The notes beneath the pieces were generated by a model. It saw nothing but the letters and a program-made list of their open reading frames with translations. It made no database searches and was not told the origin of the DNA. 64,000 nt of DNA, taken from positions 355,045-419,044 of the forward strand of contig NZ_BMVR01000009.1 of the NCBI RefSeq assembly GCF_014650815.1. Direction: 5' to 3'. Position 1 is the first letter of the stretch. Each line of letters opens with the position of its first letter. Of the stretch, positions 1 to 8,205 are shown piece after piece. Position numbers and translations under genes: made by a program. The DNA comes from Streptomyces flavofungini. GTDB lineage: Bacteria > Actinomycetota > Actinomycetes > Streptomycetales > Streptomycetaceae.

Positions 1-17
1 ACCCGCACCCGCGCCCC

Positions 18-1550
18 TCAACCCCCCACCCCACCCACCATCCACCGATCCGGCAACGCCTCCCGTCGCCCCGTCCGGGACCGTTCCGCCTGGGCGCGCA
101 GGAGTTCTGTGGCCTCCGCCGTGCCCCGTAGCCGTGCTGTCACCGTCTTGTTGGCCCCGGTGTCCACCTTGACGTCGGCGACGTCCTTGAAGCGCTCCCA
201 AGGGCCCTGGGCCAGCCTTACGCTCTGGACCTTCGCGTGCGGGACCAGGGAGAGGCGGCGGCGGAGGAGGCCGTGGCGGGCTGCGAAGACCGCGTCGGTG
301 ACCGCGAGGCCGTAGCCGTGCCACCACACCGGGACGCACCAGGCCGCGCGTTTGGGCGGGCGGGAGAGTTCGCTCGCCGCCGGGACCCGGGCCCCGGGCA
401 GGACCTGGGCGATCACCGACTCGGCGAGTGCGCGCGGGGCGACCGGGACCAGCACGCTGTTGGACGAACCGGCCACGTCCAGCTCGACCCGGACCCAGTC
501 CAGGCGGCGCCACAGCATCGGCTCGACGACGTGGACCGTCTGCACGCGCCCCGGCGGCACCGTCTCGTGCGCCTTGTCGAGCAGCCCGTGGTCGATGCGC
601 AGGCCGTCCGGCGACTCGCCCACCCGCCAGTCGTACTCCGCGATGAACCGGCCCACACTGCTCGCGAACGCGCCGCCCAGCATGGGCAGCGCGGTCGCGA
701 TGACCGTCCACGCGTTGTGCGTGATCAGCCACAGGAACGTCGGGACGACGAGCGCGGCCACCAGGAGCACCCAAGGCGCGCCGGTCAGGAGCAGCGACAC
801 GGCAAGCATCCGGGGCTCCACGTGCAGCAGGTTGCGTACCGGCGCCTCGCCGACCTCGCGGGCCGTCTCCGGGGCGAAACCGGCCGCCCGCGCGAGCAGT
901 TCGGCGCGCAGCGCGGCGGCGTGCTTCTCGTCGAGGTAGGCCAGCTCGTCCTTCTTCTCGGTGCCGACGACGTCCAGTTTGAGCTTGGCCACGCCCACGA
1001 GACGGGCCGCGAGCGGCTGGGTCACGTCGACGGCCTGGATCCGGTCGAGCCGGATGTGCGCGGTGCGCCGGAACAGCAGCCCGGTGCGGATGCGCAACTC
1101 CGTGTCGGTGACGGCGAAGTGCGTGAACCACCAGCTCAGGAAGCCGTACAGGGCGCCGCCCACGACCACAGCCGTGGCGCCGAGGGCGAGCGTCGTCGTG
1201 GTCAGTTCGGACAGGCGGCGCTGCGTGCCGTCCGGGTCGTGGAAGGCCCAGCCGACGAGGATCGCGACGGGCGCCCACGCGCGACGCAGGGGCGTCACGG
1301 GGTGCAGCCGCCGCTCCCGTACGTCTTCGGAGGGTGGCGGTACGGAGGATTCCGGGTGCGGCCCGGCTTCGGCGGGCGGTGCGCTGCCGGGATGCGGCGC
1401 TGCGGCTTCGGGGGGCGTCGGTGCGTCGGTGGGGTGGGGTACGCCGTCGGGCGGCGGCGCTGCCTCGCGGGCCGGGTCGTCCGCCGCGGACGGCGGCACG
1501 CGCGCGGGCGCCCGCGCGTCGTCCTGTTCCCGCTCCCGCGCCCCGCTCAC
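18..1550 (-). CDS. PH-domain membrane protein, YdbT type
   Basis: A protein of about 510 residues. The GTG start at 1550 overlaps the stop of the preceding small PH-domain gene by four bases, so the two are probably translationally coupled. The first 110 or so residues are Pro/Ala/Glu-rich and low in complexity. After them come paired membrane segments alternating with three bacterial PH (bPH_2) repeats, recognisable by recurring patterns of the form LRI..GLL.R....I...R(I/V)Q.V. YdbS/YdbT pairs are widespread in Gram-positives and have no firmly established role beyond a membrane-associated one. The start rests on the coupling. The low-complexity N-terminus leaves a shorter protein possible. 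Confidence 0.85.
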   Translation of the reverse strand: MSGAREREQDDARAPARVPPSAADDPAREAAPPPDGVPHPTDAPTPPEAAAPHPGSAPPAEAGPHPESSVPPPSEDVRERRLHPVTPLRRAWAPVAILVGWAFHDPDGTQRRLSELTTTTLALGATAVVVGGALYGFLSWWFTHFAVTDTELRIRTGLLFRRTAHIRLDRIQAVDVTQPLAARLVGVAKLKLDVVGTEKKDELAYLDEKHAAALRAELLARAAGFAPETAREVGEAPVRNLLHVEPRMLAVSLLLTGAPWVLLVAALVVPTFLWLITHNAWTVIATALPMLGGAFASSVGRFIAEYDWRVGESPDGLRIDHGLLDKAHETVPPGRVQTVHVVEPMLWRRLDWVRVELDVAGSSNSVLVPVAPRALAESVIAQVLPGARVPAASELSRPPKRAAWCVPVWWHGYGLAVTDAVFAARHGLLRRRLSLVPHAKVQSVRLAQGPWERFKDVADVKVDTGANKTVTARLRGTAEATELLRAQAERSRTGRREALPDRWMVGGVGG

Positions 1551-2062
1551 AGCCCCGCCGATCGGGCCTCGCCGAGCTCCGTGAGGCGGTCGCGCAGGCG
1601 CTCGGCCTCCTTGGGGTCGAGGCCGGGGATGCGGGCGTCCGTGGCGGCGGCGGCCGTGTGCAGCTGGACGCCGGCCAGGCCGAAGTACCGCTCCACGGGG
1701 CCGGACGTGACCTCGACGAGCTGCATGCGGCCGTACGGCACGATCGTCTCCTCGCGCCACAGCACGCCCCGGCTGATGAGGAGGTCGTCGGCCCGCTCGG
1801 CGTACCGCCACGACCGCCAGTTGCGTCCGAGCAGCACCCAGCCCCAGGCCGCGAGCGCCAGCGGCAGCGCCGCGAAGGCCGCCCACCCGGGCCCCGCGAA
1901 CAGCCCGAGCAGCACGCCGAGCGCCACCGCGAGCGGCACCAGCCACACCACGAGCAGCATCCGGCGCATGGTCAGCACTCCGCGCGGCAGCCCGGTCCAC
2001 ACGGGCGGCGCGTGGCGCTCCTCCGTGGTTCCCCCTGGCCCCGACCCCGTCCCGGTCTCCAT
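1547..2062 (-). CDS. Small PH-domain membrane protein, YdbS type
   Basis: A 171-residue protein with two adjacent hydrophobic segments at roughly residues 32 to 75, followed by one bacterial PH domain (pattern ISRGVLWREETIVPYGRMQLVE). It is the first gene of a two-gene operon with the larger YdbT-type protein. On the minus strand a TAGTCT -10 box lies just before the ATG and no ribosome-binding site is seen, so the mRNA is probably leaderless. It is divergent from the nuoD-like gene across about 125 bases. The family assignment is good; the cellular role is unknown. Confidence 0.85.
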   Translation of the reverse strand: METGTGSGPGGTTEERHAPPVWTGLPRGVLTMRRMLLVVWLVPLAVALGVLLGLFAGPGWAAFAALPLALAAWGWVLLGRNWRSWRYAERADDLLISRGVLWREETIVPYGRMQLVEVTSGPVERYFGLAGVQLHTAAAATDARIPGLDPKEAERLRDRLTELGEARSAGL

Positions 2063-2188
2063 GCCTCAAGACTACGTAGGGGATCCGACAGCGGTGCGGT
2101 CGCGCGTGCGGGATGGGGCGGCGGTGATGCGGGCCCGCGTACGGGATCTGACCGCGGCGCCGCGGCGGACGTACGACAGACTGGGGGC

Positions 2189-3385
2189 ATGAGCCCCACG
2201 ACGGAGCACACGCCCACGACGCGGCCGCCGCGGACGACGGCACCCGCCGAGACCACGTTCGGCATCGGCGGTGCCGCCGAGAGCACCGACATGGTGCTCA
2301 ACATCGGCCCCCAGCACCCGTCCACGCACGGCGTGCTGCGCCTGCGCCTCGTCCTCGACGGCGAGCGGATCGAGCACGCGGAGCCGGTCATCGGCTATAT
2401 GCACCGCGGGGCGGAGAAGCTCTTCGAGGCGCGCGACTACCGGCAGATCGTGATGCTGGCCAACCGCCACGACTGGCTGTCGGCGTTCTCGAACGAGCTG
2501 GGCGTGGTCATGGCCGTCGAGCGGATGCTCGGCATGGAGGTGCCCGCGCGCGCGGTGTGGACGCGCACGCTCCTCGCGGAGCTGAACCGGGTCCTGAACC
2601 ACCTGATGTTCCTCGGCTCCTACCCGCTGGAGCTGGGCGGCATCACCCCGGTCTTCTACGCCTTCCGGGAGCGCGAAGAGCTGCAGAACGTCATGGAGGA
2701 GATCTCCGGCGGCCGCATGCACTACATGTTCAACCGGGTCGGCGGCCTCAAGGAGGACCTGCCCGCGGGCTGGACCACGCGCGCGCGGGCGGCCGTCGCC
2801 GCGGTGCGCTCCCGCATGGACGTGTACGACCGGCTCGTGCTCGGCAACGAGATCTTCCGGGGACGCACCCGCGGCGTCGGCGTGCTCTCCGGAGAGGCGG
2901 TGCATGCCTACGGAGTGAGCGGTCCCATCGCCCGTGCCTCCGGAGTGGACTTCGACCTGCGCCGCGACGAGCCGTATCTGGCGTACGGCGAGCTTGCCGA
3001 CGTCCTGAAGGTCGTGACCCGCGAGGAGGGCGACTGTCTGGCCCGCTTCGAGTGCCTCCTGGAGCAGACCCACAACGCCCTCGACCTCGCGGACGCCTGC
3101 CTGGACCGCGTCGTCGACCTGCCGCAGGGGCCGATCAACCAGCGCCTGCCGAAGGTCCTGAAGGCCCCCGAGGGCCACACGTACGCCTGGACCGAGAACC
3201 CGCTGGGCATCAACGGCTACTACCTGGTGTCCAAGGGCGAGAAGACGCCGTACCGGCTGAAGCTGCGCTCGGCCTCGTACAACAACATCCAGGCGCTGGC
3301 GGAACTCCTGCCGGGGCAGCTCGTCGCCGACATGGTGGCGATCCTCGGATCGCTCTTCTTCGTAGTCGGTGACATCGACAAGTAG
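2189..3385 (+). CDS. nuoD2: Orphan NADH-quinone oxidoreductase subunit D-like protein (NuoD2)
   Basis: A 398-residue homologue of the 49-kDa/NuoD subunit of respiratory complex I, standing alone with no other nuo gene in the window. The family motif GPQHPSTHGVLR is at residues 40-51. The family signature GGITPVFYAFRERE and the C-terminal segment GYYLVSKGEKTPYR to VVGDID are also present. The Q-site histidine (Thermus Nqo4 His38) is conserved as His47. The Q-site tyrosine (Thermus Tyr87, in RMDY) is Trp96 here (RHDW). Arg73 in HRG matches the arginine that NDUFAF7 methylates in human NDUFS2. The first 33 residues are Thr/Pro-rich and extra. The ATG at 2189 was chosen because family homology begins soon after it. 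Confidence 0.9.
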   Translation: MSPTTEHTPTTRPPRTTAPAETTFGIGGAAESTDMVLNIGPQHPSTHGVLRLRLVLDGERIEHAEPVIGYMHRGAEKLFEARDYRQIVMLANRHDWLSAFSNELGVVMAVERMLGMEVPARAVWTRTLLAELNRVLNHLMFLGSYPLELGGITPVFYAFREREELQNVMEEISGGRMHYMFNRVGGLKEDLPAGWTTRARAAVAAVRSRMDVYDRLVLGNEIFRGRTRGVGVLSGEAVHAYGVSGPIARASGVDFDLRRDEPYLAYGELADVLKVVTREEGDCLARFECLLEQTHNALDLADACLDRVVDLPQGPINQRLPKVLKAPEGHTYAWTENPLGINGYYLVSKGEKTPYRLKLRSASYNNIQALAELLPGQLVADMVAILGSLFFVVGDIDK

Positions 3386-3422
3386 TCGGTGACATCGACG
3401 AGCTGTCGGTGATTTTGGTGAG
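3363..3422 (+). repeat. Three 20-bp tandem copies at the nuoD2 3' end
   Basis: Units at 3363-3382 and 3383-3402 differ at one position; the third, 3403-3422, is diverged. The nuoD2 stop codon TAG is the first three bases of the second unit, so the last codons of the gene have been duplicated downstream of it without changing the protein. Confidence 0.8.
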
Positions 3423-3439
3423 CAGCGGCCTGGGGGCCT

Positions 3440-4459
3440 TCAGGGCGTGAGTACGTCCTGCAGGTCCAGGTCCACCGGCTGTGCCAGCCAGCCGAAGTCG
3501 CCGAGGCCGCCGGGCGCCGTCAGCTCCGCGGCCTCTCCCGCGCGGGCCAGGGCCCGTACGTAGGCGGCCGGGTCGCTGGAGGCGAGGGACAGGGGCGGGC
3601 GGTCGCCGGAGACGCCCAGGGCGCGCAGGGCGGCGCGCTGGGTGAGGAGCAGGGCGCCGGGCAGGGCGCACGCGTCCAGGGCGACGTGCGCGGTGATGTC
3701 GCGGCTGCCGTCCGGGACGGGCGGCTCCTCGCGGCCCGCGCGGAAGCCCGTCAACGTACCGAAGGGCGGCCGGTTGTCGCGGCTGTGGGCGTAGTCCACG
3801 GCGACCGCGAGCCCGCGCGTGAGCGTGGCCAGGGCCGCCGTCCACGCCTCGTCCCGGAGGCGGCCGATCTCCGCGCGCTGGCCCGCCTCCGTGCCGAGCG
3901 GCCACCAGCGCGCGAGCCACGCGGCGTCGGGCCCGGCCACCGGGCCGCCGAGTTCCTCGGTGCCGTCGGCGCGTACGAGGACCTGGCGCACCGCGCCGTC
4001 GGGCGCCCGTTCGGCCACGTCAAGGGGGACGTTGTCGAGCCACTCGTTGGCGAAGAGCAGGCCGGTCACGTCGGCCGGGGGCGCCGCGCGCCACTCGATC
4101 ACCGGGTCGAGGCCCTCGGGGCGCTCGGCGCGCTCCACCGCGTACGCGCGCGTGCGTGCCGCCACGTCGGCGGGCAGCGCCGCGAGGACGCCCGCCGTCA
4201 GCTCGCCGCGGCCCGCGCCCATGTCCACGAACGCCAGCTCCTCGGGCTGCCCCAGCGCGGCGTCGACGCGGCACAGGAGCCCGGCCACGGCGTCCGCGAA
4301 CAGGGGCGAGGCGTGCACGGAGGTGCGGAAGTGGCCCGCGGGTCCCTCCGGGCGCCGATAGAAGCCCTCCGGGCCGTACAGGGCCTCCTCCATGGCTTCC
4401 CGCCAGCCGCGCGGCGCGCCGCCTGGCGCTCGCGGCGCTCCCCGTACCTCATTCGTCAC
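3440..4459 (-). CDS. MidA/NDUFAF7-family SAM-dependent methyltransferase
   Basis: A 339-residue protein. It shows a SAM-binding motif I (FVDMGAGRGELT, about residues 77-88), the LLFANEWLDNVPLDV segment matching ANEFxDALP of the family, and DITAHVALDAC matching D(I/L)TAHVDF. Together these mark Methyltransf_28 (MidA; mitochondrial NDUFAF7). NDUFAF7 dimethylates an arginine of the NuoD-type subunit NDUFS2 during complex I assembly, and this gene runs convergently into a nuoD paralogue that keeps that arginine. The GTG start at 4459 has a TAACCT box six bases upstream on the minus strand, so it is probably leaderless. An ATG at 4452 is out of frame. Confidence 0.85.
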   Translation of the reverse strand: MTNEVRGAPRAPGGAPRGWREAMEEALYGPEGFYRRPEGPAGHFRTSVHASPLFADAVAGLLCRVDAALGQPEELAFVDMGAGRGELTAGVLAALPADVAARTRAYAVERAERPEGLDPVIEWRAAPPADVTGLLFANEWLDNVPLDVAERAPDGAVRQVLVRADGTEELGGPVAGPDAAWLARWWPLGTEAGQRAEIGRLRDEAWTAALATLTRGLAVAVDYAHSRDNRPPFGTLTGFRAGREEPPVPDGSRDITAHVALDACALPGALLLTQRAALRALGVSGDRPPLSLASSDPAAYVRALARAGEAAELTAPGGLGDFGWLAQPVDLDLQDVLTP

Positions 4460-4565
4460 ATCGAGAAGGTTATGCGGGCCTCCACCTTGCGGAGTACGAG
4501 GCGGCCGTACGGATCGGACCTCCGGTTGACCCGAGGGGCCCGACGGGTTGCCTACGCTGGGTTAC

Positions 4566-5768
4566 GTGCAGCGCCTCTATGACCTTCTCCGCAGACACCC
4601 GACGGGAGTCGACGCCTTCTGGGCCTTCGTCCTGTTCGGGATCTCCGGGCTTGGCGTGGTGGCCGTCTCCGAGGCCGATGGCCGCGATCCGGCCCTCGCG
4701 TCGATACCGGTCGTCATCGGCATGTGCGTCGTGGTGGCGCTGCGGCGCCGGTGGACCGACCGGATGCTGCTGCTCGCCGCGGGGATCGGCGTCCTGCAGA
4801 TGGTCTTCGACGTGGAGCCCGGGCCCGCCAACTTCGCGATGCTCGTGATCATCTACACGGCGGCCGCGGACGGCCCGCCGTGGGCCTCGCGGTTCGCCCT
4901 GGCAGGCGGGCTCGCGGCGGCTCCGCTGTCGCAGCTGCGCTGGCCGGAGGGGGCGTCCGGCGTCTGGGGCAACCTCCTGTTCATGGTGTTCATGGTGGTG
5001 CCGTTCGCGCTCGCCTGGGTGCTCGGCGACTCCATCCGCACCCGCCGCGCCTACCTCGCCCAGCTCGAGGAGCGCGCCGACCGCCTGGAGAGGGAGCGCG
5101 AGGCGCAGTCCAAGGTCGCGGTCGCCGCCGAGCGCGCCCGCATCGCCCGGGAGCTGCACGACGTCGTCGCGCACAACGTCTCCGTGATGGTGGTGCAGGC
5201 CGACGGCGCCGCGTACGTCCTGGACGCCGCGCCCGACCAGGCCAAGCAGGCCCTCGCCACCATCTCCGGCACCGGCCGGCAGGCCCTCGCGGAGATGCGC
5301 AGGCTGCTCGGCGTGCTGCGCACCGGCGAGCCCGAGGAGAGCGGCGAGTACGTCCCGCAGCCGGACGTGGAACAGCTCGACGAGTTGATAGAGCAGGTGC
5401 GCGGCGCGGGCCTGCCGGTCGACTTCCGGGTCGAGGGCACTCCGCGCCCGCTGCCCAGCGGCGTCGAGCTCACCGCGTACCGCATCGTCCAGGAGGCGCT
5501 GACCAACACCCGCAAGCACGGCGGCGAGAACGCCGGGGCGAGCGTCCGGCTCGTGTACTTCGACGACGGCCTGGGGCTGCTCGTCGAGGACGACGGCAAG
5601 GGCGCCCCGCACGAGCTGTACGAGGACGGCGGCGCCGACGGCAGCGGCCACGGCCTGATCGGCATGCGCGAGCGCGTCGGCATGGTCGGCGGCACCCTGG
5701 ACGCGGGCCCGCGTCCAGGCGGCGGATTCCGCATCAGCGCTCTCCTGCCCCTGAAACCCGCACACTGA
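4566..5768 (+). CDS. Sensor histidine kinase, HisKA_3 type
   Basis: A 400-residue kinase. Four to six hydrophobic segments occupy the first 150 residues, followed by a short coiled coil (LEERADRLEREREAQ). The HisKA_3 box RARIARELHDVVAHN has its phospho-acceptor at His198, followed by HATPase_c motifs (EALTNTRKHGG; GSGHGLIGMRERV). With little extracytoplasmic sequence it probably senses a signal in or at the membrane. GTG 4566 was chosen because TACGCT lies at 4552-4557, as in a leaderless start; an upstream TTG at 4548 is the alternative. The cognate regulator starts 168 bases downstream. Confidence 0.9.
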   Translation: MQRLYDLLRRHPTGVDAFWAFVLFGISGLGVVAVSEADGRDPALASIPVVIGMCVVVALRRRWTDRMLLLAAGIGVLQMVFDVEPGPANFAMLVIIYTAAADGPPWASRFALAGGLAAAPLSQLRWPEGASGVWGNLLFMVFMVVPFALAWVLGDSIRTRRAYLAQLEERADRLEREREAQSKVAVAAERARIARELHDVVAHNVSVMVVQADGAAYVLDAAPDQAKQALATISGTGRQALAEMRRLLGVLRTGEPEESGEYVPQPDVEQLDELIEQVRGAGLPVDFRVEGTPRPLPSGVELTAYRIVQEALTNTRKHGGENAGASVRLVYFDDGLGLLVEDDGKGAPHELYEDGGADGSGHGLIGMRERVGMVGGTLDAGPRPGGGFRISALLPLKPAH

Positions 5769-5817
5769 CACCTGTCAGTGCCTGACGCCGTGTACGAGTG
5801 CCCTGACAGCGTGTACG
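5763..5817 (+). promoter_or_regulatory. Dyad and 21-bp-spaced direct repeats between kinase and regulator genes
   Basis: CACTGACA (5763-5770) and TGTCAGTG (5773-5780) form a perfect 8-bp dyad over the kinase stop codon. Immediately after it, CCTGACGCCGTGTACG (5781-5796) and CCTGACAGCGTGTACG (5802-5817) are direct repeats with 14 of 16 bases identical and a 21-bp period, two helical turns. Such spacing suits cooperative binding of a dimeric regulator, so autoregulation by the downstream LuxR-type regulator is an inference. Confidence 0.5.
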
Positions 5818-5936
5818 TCGGGGCACTCCTGCGCGCATCCCGTGCGCATCCGCCGCTCCACGCCCCCGCCCCGTCCGCGATGATGGACGGACGACCGCTC
5901 CATGAAGGCCGTGAAAGGCCGTGAAGGGACTCCTTG

Positions 5937-6611
5937 ATGTCGATCCGCGTGATGCTTGTCGACGACCAGGTGCTGCTGCGCACCGGGTTCCGGATGGTGC
6001 TCGCCGCGCAGCCGGACATGGAGGTCGTCGCGGAGGCCGGTGACGGCGTCGAGGCGCTCCAGGAGCTGCGGTCCACGGCGGTCGACGTGGTCCTGATGGA
6101 CGTCCGGATGCCGAAGCTGGACGGCGTGGAGACGACGCGGCGCATCTGCGCCGACGCCAATCCGCCGAAGGTGCTGATCCTGACCACCTTCGACCTCGAC
6201 GAGTACGCCTTCTCGGGGCTGAAGGCGGGCGCCTCCGGCTTCATGCTCAAGGACGTGCCGCCCGCCGAACTGCTCGCCGCCATCCGGGCCGTGCACAGCG
6301 GCGACGCGGTCGTCGCGCCCTCCACGACGCGGCGGCTCCTCGACCGCTTCGCGCCCATGCTGCCGGGCACCAGCCAGCCGCACCACAAGGAGCTGGAACG
6401 CCTCACCGAGCGCGAGCGCGAGGTCATGGTGCTCGTCGCCCAGGGGCTCTCGAACGGCGAGATCGCGGCACGCCTCGTGCTGTCCGAGGCGACCGTGAAG
6501 ACCCACGTGGGCCGCATCCTGACCAAGTTGGGGCTGCGGGACCGGGTGCAGGTCGTCGTGCTCGCGTACGAGACCGGGCTGGTGCGGGCGGGCGGTGGCG
6601 GGACGGGCTGA
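5937..6611 (+). CDS. NarL/LuxR-type response regulator
   Basis: A 224-residue response regulator. The receiver domain (about residues 3-120) has the acidic pair VDDQ, the phospho-acceptor Asp in VDVVLMDVRMP and the conserved Lys in MLKDVPP. The C-terminal LuxR helix-turn-helix (about 150-215) reads LTEREREVMVLVAQGLSNGEIA, then VLSEATVKTHVGRILTKLGLRDR. It is the evident partner of the kinase upstream. The ATG at 5937 is preceded by GGGA at a reasonable distance; a TTG one codon earlier is less likely. The 168-bp gap with direct repeats suggests it can also be transcribed alone. Confidence 0.92.
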   Translation: MSIRVMLVDDQVLLRTGFRMVLAAQPDMEVVAEAGDGVEALQELRSTAVDVVLMDVRMPKLDGVETTRRICADANPPKVLILTTFDLDEYAFSGLKAGASGFMLKDVPPAELLAAIRAVHSGDAVVAPSTTRRLLDRFAPMLPGTSQPHHKELERLTEREREVMVLVAQGLSNGEIAARLVLSEATVKTHVGRILTKLGLRDRVQVVVLAYETGLVRAGGGGTG

Positions 6612-6747
6612 TCCCCTGCTCGGTGGCCGGGGCGGTCTGCTGCTCGGTGGTCGGGACGGTCGGATGCCCGATGGTCGGGGCGGTTTGCTGGCGCGCCCGC
6701 CGGGCGGACTTCGCTGACCCCGCGCGGGGGCGGCGCGCCGGATGGCG

Positions 6748-7857
6748 TCAGCGCAGGACGCCCTCGATGAACTCGCTGCCGAGGCGGGAGACCACACCCA
6801 GGTCGAGCTGGTGCTGCACGTACCGCCCGCGGCGGCGCGTCGTGATCAGCTCGGCCTTCTTCAGGACGCTCAGGTGCCGGGATATCTCCGGGGCCGTCAT
6901 GCCGTGCGCGTCGGCCAGCTCCCCCGTGGTGTACGAACCGCGGGCCAGGTGGCGGCAGAGGCGCATCCGGACCGGGTGGGACAGCGCGGCCATGCGGCGC
7001 GTGAGCTGCTCCACGGAGGCGGGGGCGGCCAGGCCGGGGGAGTTCACCGGATACGTGATCGAGGACTGCCAGCCGAACCGGTGCAGGACCAGGAGGTGCG
7101 GCCAGCCGAGGCTGGTCGGCACCAGGACCAGGCCGCCGTCGCCCGTCCTGGTGTGGCCCACGGCCATCTTGTCGATGGTGATCCTGCGGGCGTCCTCGTC
7201 CAGGACCACCGCTCCGGAGATGGCGTTCAGCGCCTCGCCCAGGCCCTTGCGGCGCAGCAGCTCCGTCTTGTGCCGGGCGTCCGCGGCGAGCTGATGGCTG
7301 ACCCGCGACCAGGTGTCCGCGAAGAACGCCTCGTCGCAGTCCTCCATGAGCTGCCGGAACCAGGCGCGCACGGCGGGCGGGTCGTCGAGCAGCCGCTTGG
7401 TGAACCGCACCTGGTGGTCACCGCGGGCGGCGGCGAGCTCCAGGGCGTGGCGGCGCATCTCCGGGTCGCTCAGCGGGTCCGTCGCGCGCTGCGTGTCGTA
7501 CGCCAGCTGGCAGGTGAACTCCAGGGCGGCGTCCACGAACTGCTGGTCCGTGAGCTTGTCCAGGAGGTCGAGCTCCTCGGCGAGGGTGGCACCGGGGAGC
7601 GCGGTCTTGCCGGGGATGCCGGCGAAGGGCGCGAAGACGTCCGAGAACGTCGTCCGCCACAGGAAGTCCGCCTCGCACATGCGGTCCGCGAGGCACGGGT
7701 CCAGGCGCGTGGAGACAGCCGTCGCCCAGCCCTGCAGCCCCGGGTGGTGACCGGGCTCGGACAGCGCGTGCAGCGCCATGCCCAGCTCGGCGAGGGGCGA
7801 GGGCACCACATGGACCCGCTCCGGCGCCAGGCCGGTGATGTCGATGCTCACGCTCAT
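6748..7857 (-). CDS. ArsR-family regulator with DUF5937-like N-terminus
   Basis: A 369-residue protein. The N-terminal 270 residues resemble the DUF5937 sensory region found in streptomycete regulators. The last 90 hold an ArsR winged helix-turn-helix (RRMAALSHPVRMRLCRHLARG, then MTAPEISRHLSVLKKAELI) with the GRYVQHQL wing. No metal-binding Cys/His pair is visible in the helix-turn-helix, so the effector is unlikely to be a metal. The chosen ATG (7857) starts MSVSIDITG; a GTG five codons upstream is possible. A perfect 27-bp dyad 37 bases upstream is the likely autoregulatory operator. The gene stands alone. Confidence 0.85.
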   Translation of the reverse strand: MSVSIDITGLAPERVHVVPSPLAELGMALHALSEPGHHPGLQGWATAVSTRLDPCLADRMCEADFLWRTTFSDVFAPFAGIPGKTALPGATLAEELDLLDKLTDQQFVDAALEFTCQLAYDTQRATDPLSDPEMRRHALELAAARGDHQVRFTKRLLDDPPAVRAWFRQLMEDCDEAFFADTWSRVSHQLAADARHKTELLRRKGLGEALNAISGAVVLDEDARRITIDKMAVGHTRTGDGGLVLVPTSLGWPHLLVLHRFGWQSSITYPVNSPGLAAPASVEQLTRRMAALSHPVRMRLCRHLARGSYTTGELADAHGMTAPEISRHLSVLKKAELITTRRRGRYVQHQLDLGVVSRLGSEFIEGVLR

Positions 7858-7893
7858 GTCCCCATGGTGCACCGCGGCACTGACATCGCCGTC

Positions 7894-7920
7894 GCCGATT
7901 GACGACTGGCGTCAATCGGC
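7894..7920. promoter_or_regulatory. Perfect dyad, probable operator of the ArsR-type regulator
   Basis: GCCGATTGACG (7894-7904), a 5-base loop, then CGTCAATCGGC (7910-7920): perfect 11-bp arms starting 37 bases upstream of the ArsR-type gene. The arms include TTGACG on both strands, so a bound dimer would cover a possible -35 element. No U-tract follows, so it is not a typical terminator. Confidence 0.6.
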
Positions 7921-8031
7921 GCGACGTGGCCTGCCGGCCGGGCGCAAGGTGGGGTTGTCGCCGTGGTCCGGCGGCTCGGCGGGCGCCGATGATGTCGCCC
8001 CTGACGTGGCCTGATCGTCGGGCTGTGGTGC

Positions 8032-8080
8032 CCTCGATCGCGCTTCGCGCTCGTCCTCGATCGCCGGCCGGGCTCTCTTT
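8032..8080 (-). repeat. Dispersed intergenic repeat, short degenerate copy
   Basis: The GCGCTTCGCGCTCGTCCTCGA...CGCCGG..GGGCT stretch is a degenerate reverse-orientation copy of the dispersed repeat seen at 57610, 60601 and 36905. It lies in the 348-bp gap 7858-8205, in which I see only this copy, the ArsR dyad and a possible promoter near 8170. Confidence 0.45.
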
Positions 8081-8205
8081 CCCCGTCTCGTCGTCAGCTC
8101 CCCGTTGTCCCGTCGTCTCCTTGTCAGCCGTCCGCCGGGCGGGCTGAGTCGCCCTCGCCGTTCGCTGTCCGTTAAGTACCATTTCTCATGAAAGGTCGTT
8201 CCGTC

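Noticed and set aside
18..2243. One continuous 741-residue protein on the minus strand
   Set aside because: Its first third is the shadow of the separate YdbS-type gene; the GTG at 1550 overlapping that gene's stop is the better start.
4420..4452. ATG at 4452 as start of the MidA-type gene
   Set aside because: It is out of frame; the in-frame start is GTG 4459.
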